In this document: piece by piece, positions 23,301 through 33,310 of the stretch
How positions within the stretch are numbered: the stretch's first letter is position 1
Layout: each line of letters opens with the position of its first letter
NCBI GenBank assembly: GCA_021029095.1
Contig: JAJOHG010000052.1
Location: forward strand, 62,001 to 126,000
DNA length: 64,000 nucleotides
Reading direction: 5' to 3'
DNA from: Phellopilus nigrolimitatus
Lineage: Eukaryota; Basidiomycota; Agaricomycetes; Hymenochaetales; Hymenochaetaceae
Notes under the pieces: model-generated
Told to the model about the DNA's origin: nothing
What the model saw: the letters and a program-made list of their open reading frames with translations, nothing else
Database searches by the model: none
Program-made: the position numbers and the translations under genes

Positions 23301-24566
23301 TGCAGTGCTAATAACAGTGATTTCAGTGAGATTCTCGGACAGAAGACAGATAAGCACGTTCATCTTGACCTAGCCGTTGACATTGTCAAAGCGTTATTCA
23401 ACCAAGATCTCGAGAGTACGTTGTTTTCATCTTCCCTTTTCTCTTCTAGAGCGAAGCGCACTAATTTCGGTTTTCAGAGGATAGTAGGAAAGTTCTTTGT
23501 CAGCTACTCGCCAAGCTCTATGTTCCCGACGAAGTCGATGACGATAAAATCCGGACGTTGAAATTACTTGTGAACAATGTACGATCTGTGAGTACGCGAG
23601 TAAATCGTCAAAAGGAAATAGGTCTCTGAATAACAACCAAATAGCGCCGTCCCCTCAAAGACACAACAAGCAACAACGCTCTGACGCGTTTCGACAGTAT
23701 CATTACCAAAAAGTTTGAAGCCCAACTCGAAGGATTCAACGAGGAAGAGTATAGGCAACTTGAGTACCTCAAGGATCTCTTTGAATTTTTGGATGATATC
23801 ATTCCTGATGATGACGAGGAGGATGTCAAGCCGAAGCGGAGTGCGAGAAAGAGGTAGGCGATTTATAAGTTAATGGATTCCAATAAGGTGCTGATATCTT
23901 AAAAGGCGTTCGGAGAGCATCGCGACTACCGCAACGGAGACTGGAGCCGATGAGGATGATTACAAGGGGAGTCCTGAGCCGAAACCGAAGAACCAGGGCA
24001 AAAGCACGACCAAGTATGTTTCCTAGTCTGAACGCGCTTCCTTTTCCCTGAAACTATATGCTACAGGAAACGCAGAGTTTCTAAGTCAGACGACGAGTCG
24101 TCGTCGGAAGAAATTCCTTCTGCCCCGACGCGGTCATTACCCAAGAGGGCTGCGTGAGTCCATTTCGTTTTGCTTTAGACATGAGGTAAGATACTTATTC
24201 GGAGAACAGGAAGAAGGCCGCTCCGATTATCGTGACAACTCCAGAAAGCGAAGAGGGAGAAGAGCTTGAGTTGGGTCCGGAAGAGAGTGAGAGTGAGAGT
24301 GAGAGCGAAAGCGAGAAAGCGACACCACCGCCTTCATCGAGGTCTTCCAAGTCACGCAGCAAGTAAGTCGCAATTCCACAAATCTCAATTTCACTACCCA
24401 TTAACTTGCGGATAGGGCACCCAGAAAACGCAGGATGCCGGAGCAACGCCCCAATACCGATATTGACACTTTCGAGGAGTATGACTCCATCATGGACGCG
24501 ACTCTCGAGGTTGATGAAGCTGAAGGGGACGACAGCGAGGTAGACAACCTGTTGGATGACTTGTAA
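20310..24566 (+). CDS. Condensin complex subunit 3 (CAP-G/Ycg1), copy B
   Basis: Second CAP-G paralogue, divergent from copy A. It starts at ATG 20310 (MPLQRTATPVLHALPESLPR). The same order of motifs is present: KKGATVVDRIVKFVAGYVKF, HEAT repeats (RDVDASIRKLVYVPVLEQL, DREQAVRAAAARLVASW), the DYADEIGRRKMFALVR region, and the Cnd3 C-terminal domain (SFEENSTLEGMLGELIIP near 22395). All exon joins I checked keep the frame, to TAA 24564-24566. The C-terminal tail differs from copy A: it is shorter, with a run of SESESESE near 24290 and an acidic end (DDSEVDNLLDDL). A central insert carries an AT-hook-like PGRPRKLP. Acting as a condensin subunit is well supported; whether both copies work in the same complex or at different stages is open. 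Confidence 0.9.
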
Positions 24567-24793
24567 ATCCCGTGGAGCCATATGTTTTGTTTATTGCAAT
24601 GAGGAAAGAATATGTTGTAGTTTATGACGGTAGTATGATAATGTACTCTACTGAGGTGATATTCTCAATGTTATGTTTAGTGAAGTGCAACACTTCCCAG
24701 AGATCAATACCATCTTCATTACCTTTATGAATTACAGACCCCGATGCTCCATATTCACGGAAACTTTGCAGCCTAGTGTCATATACATCCTCA

Positions 24794-25685
24794 CTAACTT
24801 CGTCGGACGACTTCCTCATGGATAGGAAGAGCACGGGGTAAACTTTCCGCCAGCCGCCTCCGCTCAAATTCTCGCTGTACTCTTTCTTCCAGACTGAATC
24901 CAACCGTCCGATCTTCTTCCCACTGCGAGTGCCCGTCTCGATCACGAATGAGCTCAAGAGACGAGTGAGAAGAGTCTGAATCTGAGTCCCCATCGGCTCC
25001 TGAGGAAACAGGGGCATCGCGATCGAACGCTGGCACTATCGGACTCGGCACTCGAACATGTCCCAAAGGAGTCCGTTCAACAACCGATCGCGGAGCGACT
25101 GATGGGACTAGCAGAGACGTCCCCGGAGGATGAGTTGAAGCTATTGCTTCTTCAAACGAGGGCGGGGGAAAGTTCGGGATTGAATGTTCTATGATCCTCA
25201 GTCAGTTTTATCAATGTCGAATTTTAATCAAATTGCTCGCCTTGAGAACGTAGGTGACTTCGCGACGTACTAGGACCTCTCGAGTCATTTCTCGTTCCCA
25301 GGCCATCTCTCAACGAATTCGAAGACCCTGGCCTCGGTGAATCAATACCAGAGATACTGGTCCTTAATACATCGAGCGAGAAGTTAGAATCTCCAGAATG
25401 GCTTCCATTTCTCAACGCTGGACGTTTCTTTTTCTCCTTCCGTATCCGTCCAGAGTTTACGGGTGGGATAAGTGTGACTTGACCTATCATTTAAGTTTGA
25501 TGAGGAACTGGCCCATGAAATAGGCAGCACTTTACAGACACCATGTCCTTACCGTGATGCTTCACGACATGCGTCAAGTAAGGTGCGACTTGGACGGCGT
25601 CTGCCCTACGCGAATGCCTACGTGATGCCGACGGCGAAAGTTCGCGGGACTCGCGCAATGTTGATGTATAAGACGGATTGGCCAT
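24794..25685 (-). CDS. Unknown Ser/Arg-rich, probably disordered protein
   Basis: Function unknown. Three exons: the first from ATG 25685 (MANPSYTSTLRESRELSPSA), the second near 25240-25490 (GQVTLIPPVNSGRIRKEKKK), the third near 24794-25190. The protein is rich in Ser, Arg, Pro and Asp. It contains a PPPSFEEA segment resembling the PPxY-like motifs bound by WW domains, an acidic DGDSDSDSSHSS patch, and a C-terminal charged helix (EERVQREFERRRLAESLP). It ends at the stop codon 24794-24796, convergent with condensin copy B about 230 bases away. Composition suggests an adaptor or a substrate of ubiquitin ligases, but this is a guess from motif appearance. Confidence 0.55.
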
Positions 25686-26865
25686 GCCATGGACATGTCA
25701 TGAAGAACTTAGATAGCCAGAGACAGTGAGTCCGAAATGGGAAACGACGAGTTGCTTACTAAGTTACATGTAGGAGTTTCGAACCGACCACAGTACGCTA
25801 TCATCACCACGGGAGTGCAAGGCTCGATGGTGAATTTCGTATGCGGCGACTCGAGAAGTTCACGACGCTCAGAATCTCCTCGTTCTCGAACGGTTCAGGC
25901 TTGCGGCTTGCTTGAACTGCTAGTTTGTCCATAAAAATGGATGATGATGTTAACACTCAAAACAACACTTATGAAGATAATATCTTCTCGGAGGAGAGAC
26001 AAGTCAACCTTATCATATTTTGATCAGACATCTAGACTTTGGCCTTGTTTGAAGGAAAGAGTGGGTTTGATAGACTTAGTAGAATGATTTGTCTACATAA
26101 AATGATAGCACAATACTTGCACACATTGTTCATATTTGCAAGGCGGATGAAGTGCGCTGAATAAACTTCGTAAGATCTAAACTTGCCGGTGTGCTCACAA
26201 TAGCCAGGAAAGTAGAATAGAATATGAGCGTACTTGCGACAATAATGAGATGTATTTACAGTGCAGGTGCAGGTCCGAGGCATCAAGCCACAGGTCGTCG
26301 TCGGGTCGTAGGATACACAGATAAGCAGATAGAGGAAAGGAACAGGAAATAGAAAGAGCGACCTGAAAATAGTCCCATCGGTATTCCGAAGGCGCGAACA
26401 GTTGTTTCCAAAGCACGGTAGACGGAAAAGAGAATAAGAGCGAGAAAGAAGCAGCAATAGATGAAGCGAGAGAGGGGAAGGGGAAGGGAAGGGGGAGGGG
26501 GGAAGCACAGGAAGCAGCCTGAAGCTGCAACGGTCGTTCCACGGTATGTAATGTACGTTTCGTTACACAGGTGTCATGATGGGAATGAAATAATAGGCCG
26601 AAGAAAAGAAATCGAAGAGCACGGAGACGTGGGCGTGAGCAAAGGTTACGAACAGGCACGAAGCGATAACGATATGATAATGCTGATGTGATACGGCAAC
26701 ACAAAATCGAGAAAACGTAGACGGGAAGCCCAGTGCATGACGAGCAGCGTAACGCCGGTATAGGAGATTGCAGAGAGAAGCACGGATGCAAAAGCGATGC
26801 GCAAGCAAAATGCGGAAAGGAGTAACATAAACAAGAACCAAAACCTAGACTTACACCAAGTCGTA
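25686..26865. other. Intergenic region with a G-rich tract
   Basis: No coding region supported; the open frames here lack splice-linked continuations. Positions about 26466-26505 on the + strand are a purine run with repeated GGGG/GGGAA blocks that could form a G-quadruplex. It lies downstream of the Polo-like kinase stop and may be part of its 3' region. Confidence 0.45.
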
Positions 26866-29722
26866 TCACAGCGCTTGGCCTGGCTTTGCGCCATTCCCGC
26901 TCGATGTCGGCGAAGATGGCTCGCTAGTGCTCACGTTCTTGATCGACAGCAGCACTTCTTTGCAGTACTTAAGCTTGTCCACCAGTCGCTGAACGAACTT
27001 AGCCTCGACAGGGTCTTCCGGTGGTCGAAGAGACAATGTCATAAGCTCGCTCAAAGGCCAACGTGTCAACTCGTAGTCCTTGTTGATGTGTGTTACGAGC
27101 AAGCCCTGTGACGACAAAATCACCTTCGTGTGGTCATAGAAATTGAACTGAAAGGATCAATGTGAGAAAATCCAGTAAGATGTATCGAAATTGAAGGAGC
27201 CAACCTGCAAAACATCGTTGCTGAGCTTGAACACGATGACGTGCTTCATGCGCAGATACTTCTGTACAAAGTCCATGCCCTTTGCACGTTCGACATCTTC
27301 GTACGTGAACGGGTACTCGCCGTACAAACGCTCCATGATGTAACGCTCGAAGTGTTTCAGAAGGTAGCATTTGCTCTTCAGCTCGTCCGTGTACTTGGTC
27401 AAGGTGTGATGTTGGCGCGAGTAAGCCGCTCCATTGAGCTTCGAAGTAATGTAGTCGACGTTACTGGGACAGAGGTCAGGAGAGTCTGGAGACCGATGAT
27501 GAAATGAGACATACTGTTTGTCTGGAGAAAGAACGATGGACGTGCTGTCGTTAAAGTGAACGCCTACAGAGCCGTCGGTGAGAGCATAGCCCATGCCATA
27601 TTTATTGCAATAGTCCACCCAGGAGACGATGAAGACCTTCGCGTCTGGAAGATCATAATCCTCTCCTGCAGGAACGAATCGATGAGCCAATGCCGAAGCA
27701 CGAAACGAGACTTTACTCACTCGGATCTCTGAAGAGCTTCCCCTTTGCTTTGGCAGCAAATGCTACAGAGAGTGTATGGGCCGCAGCGTCGAAGCCATGA
27801 AGCTTTACAGCAGCTGAATATATGCAAAGTGAGCCCTGAATCTTCCAGAGCTGAAGTAGAAAAGCTTACTCTTCGTTTTCCTCGGTATGTTCTCCACATC
27901 GTCGATGGGCTCCGACGTCATCTGTGCTACTATGCGCGCCTTCTGGGCCTCAAGTTCCTTCCTGCGCATCAGTTCCTCCTCCCTCGTTTCTGGGACGTAG
28001 TCTTCCTCTTCGATGTCTTGTAGGCCTCCCGCATGTGCATGGCCGTGTCCGTTCGTGTACCCAGTCGCACTCATGGCAAGAGACGAGGTCCTGCTTCCAC
28101 TAGATTGTTGACCTGACGAACGACTTTCCTTCGCCACGGCTTGCAGCTTGCGAATGAGCGGCTGCTCGCGCTCTCGGCCGTTGCCAGTGCTTCCCGCAGC
28201 GGCCATAACAAGTGGCTGGCGTGCCGCACCAAGTAACGCGGAAATAGGACTGCTCGGTTGCACTGCTCGCTGAAATTCACGCTCCTGTTGTGCGAGTGTG
28301 ACGCTCGAACTAAGCATGCTCGCATTGTTCGTCGCGCTCGCGCTCGATGCCTTGCCGCGCCCCGTGGTGCCAGCTGAGCTGGGTACATTGATAGGCTGAT
28401 GTTCGTCGTCGAGAAGCACACTCTTGCGGAGGTGCTCGAGGTTCTTCAATGACGCTGCGCGACCGATGTGACGGAAGTCCGGCGCGCGATCCTGCGCCGT
28501 GCGAGGAATGTAAGGCGGGACAATCCCGTGCGTGAAAAAACGGTGGTCAACGATATCATGAAGAGTAGGGCGTTTCTGAGGGTCATGCGTGAGGATTTGT
28601 TGAATGAGATCCTGCACTTCCAGCGAGACAGGACGCTCTGGGGGAAAGTCATACTCATTGTCACGAATACGCCTTAAGAAAGAGCCTAAGTAAACCGTAT
28701 GATCCATTATTCTCCTGAGACTCACTTGTAAATCGTCTTTACTTCCTTGGTCTGGAAAGGGGGCCTGCCAATGACAAGAGTGTACAAAATGACGCCGATA
28801 GACCAAGTATCGACCTCGAAGCTATGTCCGTTCGCGGTGTCGAAAAGGACTTCTGGCGCGATGTAGTTTGGCGTGCCGCATATGGTCTTCTTCCGTTCTC
28901 CAGGGTTCTCGATGAGAGCTGCGAGGCCAAAATCACCAACTTTGATGTTCATCTCCGAGTCCAAAAACAGGTTGCCGAGTTTTAAGTCGCGGTGGATGAC
29001 CTGATTCGTATGCATGTAGTGGCATGCGCCAATGAGCTGAATAAGGTAGAAGCGAGCTTCGGGCTCCGTGAAGCGGCGCCGGCGGCGAAGCATGTCCATA
29101 AGAGAGCCAGACTCGCAAAGCTCGAGCGTCATGTAGACGTTCTCATCGTCTTCGAAGCACTCGCTAAATCGAACAATATTCGGGTGGTGAAGGGATCGGT
29201 GGATTTTAATTTCTGCATATAACTACGAGCCTCTATTAGTAGCAGTATAGCATCAGGATAGAGTTGAAAGTCACCTTAGTCTTAGCCTTTTTTGTTTTGA
29301 GAGAATCCCTGGTGACCACCTTGATCGCCTGTCGGGTTCCCGCCCGGTCTTGCACTTCATACACTCGAGCAAAGCCACCCTATGCTTCGGTAAGTTACTT
29401 GTTCAAGGTCTCAATTGAATGAGCACTCACTTCACCCAAGAAGCCAACGCGGCTATACGACTCAGAGTGGGAGGTATCGCGGATAACCTGTGGGGGTGAG
29501 GGCGGGGCTGTCTTTGTGTTCTGCCTGGGTAGCGGAGGTGACGCTGGATTTTTCTGCTGAGCGGAAGCGGATTTCACGGGAGATACCACGCCAGCGGGCT
29601 GCACGGCAGGGAGCTGGTTGCGTGTGTCCGTGAAGGGCACTCGCCGGCCGTCGCGGTGCACCGTGGGGGGACCAGTTGAGTGGCGCAGCGCGCATCTGCT
29701 GGTACTGGAGGTGGGCAGCCAT
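26866..29722 (-). CDS. Polo-like serine/threonine kinase (Cdc5/Plo1/PLK1 family)
   Basis: Mitotic kinase acting at spindle poles, kinetochores and in cytokinesis. The catalytic domain (about 28690-29470) shows the glycine loop [12 protein letters not shown] split by an intron, the catalytic [16 protein letters not shown], and an activation loop [15 protein letters not shown] with the conserved Thr. APE and GRPPFQT follow. The C-terminal polo-box region (26866-27720) has [20 protein letters not shown] with FNDST, and the second box [20 protein letters not shown]. It ends with TGA at 26866-26868. The linker is Ser/Ala/Gly-rich. The start is uncertain: the best ATG (29722, [17 protein letters not shown]) lies one frame away from the kinase frame. 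A single extra G in the six-G run at 29665-29670 would explain this, as removing one would join the frames. Otherwise the first exon lies elsewhere. Confidence 0.88.
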
Positions 29723-30070
29723 ATGTCAGGGAGTTGCGGACGTTGAGGACGATGCTGACAAGGCCTAACGCCGTCGCTGTCGTTGGTGTGGGCGTTGAGA
29801 AGAAAGGAGGGGACGAAGAGCAAAGACTAAGCGAGGCGGGCAGGCATCGTTTCCTATTCGGGTCATGCCAACTTTCCAACTTTCCTCGCGTCTCCCACGT
29901 GATCGCGTTTTCCGAAGTTCAATTTCAAACCCAGCGAATTTGCCACAAAACTTTATGTAAAATGTAAAATACTGATCGTTAATTGTTACAAGTATAATGA
30001 GAACTTGGGATGCTAAATAAATAAAGGTGAATGTAATGTTCTCAATACGACTGCTTGAGTGGGTTCCGCT

Positions 30071-31767
30071 TCAAATCGTGAGAAAAAAGAAATCTTCGTC
30101 GCCCAAATACATCTCGTTGTCTGAAAAGTTGCAATCGGAGCAGCTGCAGTCCGTGTCGTGATCGTCCATGACGGCCTGCTCAAGCTCCTCTCGCCAGACA
30201 CGCCGTTCCGCGATGAGCTTTCTGAGTTGCGGAAGGATATTATTCCAGACTGCGCAGAAAAATCAATCAAAAGAGTTAGACAGGAGTCTGGATACAGGAA
30301 AAAGAAAACGTACTCCGATTAGTAATTGGCTTAGGTTCTTTTACCAGCTTGCGCCACTTCGATCGGAGAGCAGCGCTGTCAAGCGTTATATCTAAATCCA
30401 TGTCCGTATAACTGAGTTCCTTCAATTTCTCTCTAATGCTTAATAAACAATCACGTTTAGGTAAACTAATCGGAAGAGAGCTCGAATTTACTGACCTCTG
30501 CTCCCGAGCTTTGGCATTCGCTTGCTGACTGATCTCCTTTTCCCTTCGTTGGGCACTCATCCAGGTCAGAACTTTCGTCGAAGTCTTTCAAATCAGATAG
30601 CATGAGCATCTTGAAATGCATACTACTCCCACACTTACTGCACTCATTTCTTGAACTAGTTCTTTTCGCCGCTGCACATATCTGTTCCGCTCCTCGGACC
30701 CTAATTCATATGACTGATACTTTTCCCAAACAGCCTTAACCTCATCGACATTATGATACTTTATGTCTAGTGAGAAGAATGCAAGGGAAGGAAGGTAAGA
30801 TGTTATGAGCGTTAGTGAAAACTGCCAAATTACGCCTACAATGATAGAGTTGGTCATACGGGACCATGTTGAAGACCGATTCCTCCGAACCCACAATGTC
30901 GTAGCCCCGTATCCTATGTCTCGGGACAATGCTAGATGAAGAGCATCAACAACGACAATGTCGGCAACCAGTCCTGCTAACGTACTATTTCTCGCTGCAG
31001 TGTTTGCAAAGGCGCAACCTCAGCGGGAAGTGCAGTGTTTGAGCACGCGGAGTATCACACATCTAGCAAGCGCCGAAGTCAGAAGACTATTTATGAAAGA
31101 AAACGAGATGACGTACGTAGCAGCCCTTGCAGTAAATTAAGTCGGCGTACTTTGGCTCGCTCAAGTCGGTCGGACATTCAGGCAGCTCCACACTTTCTCT
31201 GGCAGCACGCCAAATCGGCTTCGAGTTCTTTGACATAAGCAAACCACGCAAGGATTTGGACGCCCGAGCCATCGTGAGAAGGTCGTGCGGACTCAAATGT
31301 GTAGCGATCTGGAGGTAGCATGATAAGTATATAACGATAAACAGAGCGTTCCAGAAGCTCACCTCGCAGAAGATATCAATTGGCACGCGCATAAGCATCT
31401 CGAGTCGCCCAACCTTGCTCCTCCTGCGACGCTTGTCCATTGGAGCCTTGACCGTTCTCTTGCCTTTCGCGCGCTTGTCGACCTCAGACTGCGCTGAGAC
31501 GGACTCAGGGTTGGCTTCCTTCTTGGTACGGATTCTGGAAGAGCGTCGTACTGAAGTTGAAAACTTCAGAACAATATGCACTCGTTAAGTTGCTTGTATT
31601 TACCGACGGCACCATCTTCGTTCTCAATAGCAGCCTTTGCTCTCTTCGTGAGCATGCCTTCCTCAAGGCCAGCATCGTCATGGCCATCATTGATTTTACG
31701 CTTAATCTAGCAGAATAAACGTGTAGTCAAAATCTCGACGCGTTATTTGTGCTATAGGACATACCAT
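30071..31767 (-). CDS. F-box protein with basic N-terminus
   Basis: Probable substrate receptor of an SCF ubiquitin ligase. The first exon is just the initiator ATG (31765-31767) before a GTATGT donor; the next begins IKRKINDGHDDAGLEEGMLT. A basic stretch follows (KRAKGKRTVKAPMDKRRRRS). The F-box is MRVPIDIFCEIATHLSPHDL then LTMARASKSLRGLL (near 31260-31420), split by an intron. After a W-A-R segment typical of Agaricomycete F-box families come exons with VKAVWEKYQSYELGSEERNR, REKLKELSYTDMDLDITLDS and WNNILPQLRKLIAERRVWRE. A Cys-rich end (DCSCSDCNFSD) may bind a metal, and the stop is at 30071-30073. Several middle exons were joined by eye. This is a large, fast-evolving family in mushrooms and the target is unknown. 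Confidence 0.75.
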
Positions 31768-33310
31768 GGTGGTAAGGTAGGACAGAGGACGAGAGGTTCA
31801 AAACATGAAGTCACGGTCAGGGGCCCTTCCGGTTTTAGAGATTACGTATGAGAGAAGATATTATTTTTACTTTTTTTTCGTCCATCTTTTCTTCTTACCA
31901 TCATCTGCAGCAGGACCAAGGCCGCGATGCTCGTTGCGCACAGAACGATGGTGCACTTTGTGCTCTGTTCGCTTCTCCCTCGCGAGCGGGCTAAGGTCTG
32001 AGTATTCAAAGCCCCCTCGATCGTCTAACGGGGACTGGACAGCAACGTTCGAGCTACGTACCAGACATCCGCGCTCCTTTGCCTACCTGCCAAATTGGCA
32101 GCAGCCAAATTTAGCAGAAGCCCGAAGACGCTTGTTTCTATTAGCTGAGGGCAAGAGGCGAGGGTATGCCTTGAGATGCGTGGCGGGGATCGGGTGCGTC
32201 ACTTGCTTCAGTAGTCTATCTCTTTCGTCCGCACAGCCGTCCGCCGGCTTTTTTCCTAGGAGGGTCTGCAGAGGATTCATGCTGGACACGATTCCGATCG
32301 TGCTAATTTGGCACCTCTGCGCTTATCGCGGCTGAAAGACGCCCGATGTTCTGGAAGTTCATCTTAGTATCCTTAGACCTATTGGATTCTCTGGGTCTCG
32401 GCTCGTCATCCAGGGCGCGAGTCTTGAACTCGTTGTCGGTCGTGCTTTAGTGTGCATGGCCCGGTAACGGCCATGTTCAACATCAATGTGTACTCCTACG
32501 ATCTCTTGGTCTGAAGAGACACATTTGGCACGATTTATTACCCCCGTATGCTAGGCACACCGGTCATCGACCGGTGCAGCCCCCTACGTTACCATCTAAA
32601 ACCGTGCAATCCGGTTGCAGGTATAGGCGGAGGACTCGCAGTCACTACCGAGCTTGGGGTGTAAGGCGAAAAAGGAGGACGGATGCTTTCGAGGATTGGA
32701 CGCACCGGCGGGTTCGGGAGAGGCATTTGAGATTGCTGACAGGTACCTGCCCTTCAGCTCAATCCGCGGCAAGCTTGATAAAGCGCTACTCCGTAGCGCG
32801 CGGCTTAACTCAATTCAGACTACTCTGGTTCTGCTGCAGCAATACCAATTTTTTCCGTTCTGGACTTTTTGCAAGTCGATTTATTCTATTTCTTGTACGC
32901 ACACTAGTGTAGATCATCAGTTACCGTTGAATCCATTATCAGGCGTGACTAAAATGTGGATTATTATGAAATTCATATCCCGTCATATCATGTGATGAAA
33001 GAGCTCAGAATAAGCCTTACTCACATATGCTTTGTCCCCCTCTCCCCCCCTAAAGTCCCCACATATACAATCATGGATATTGGCAGGGTCCATATGGTCC
33101 CCACGTTTAGTGGTTATCGGTTGAATAATGGAAACTTCGGAACATTCCGCCTCCGCGTCTCGCATCATGGCTTTAGCTAGGATTTCCGAAAACGACTCAT
33201 CTCGTGTAAAGGTTTCACTTGTGGTGACAAATGACAAAAGCAGTGCGTATTTAAAGAATGAGCGTTGGAGATCGACAAAAGATCATCACCTAACCAGCAT
33301 AGATTAGTTT
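31768..33310. other. Intergenic region, no gene seen
   Basis: About 1.5 kb between the F-box gene and the inner end of the right inverted-repeat arm. It holds a 176-codon frame (31805-32335, +) of skewed composition (Arg, Leu, Ser, Phe) without recognisable domain or splice-linked exons. I do not consider it coding. No transposon ends were found. Confidence 0.4.

Noticed and set aside
31805..32335. 176-codon + strand ORF in the intergenic region
   Set aside because: Skewed composition, no domain, no splice-linked neighbours and no sense of conservation; likely a chance frame.
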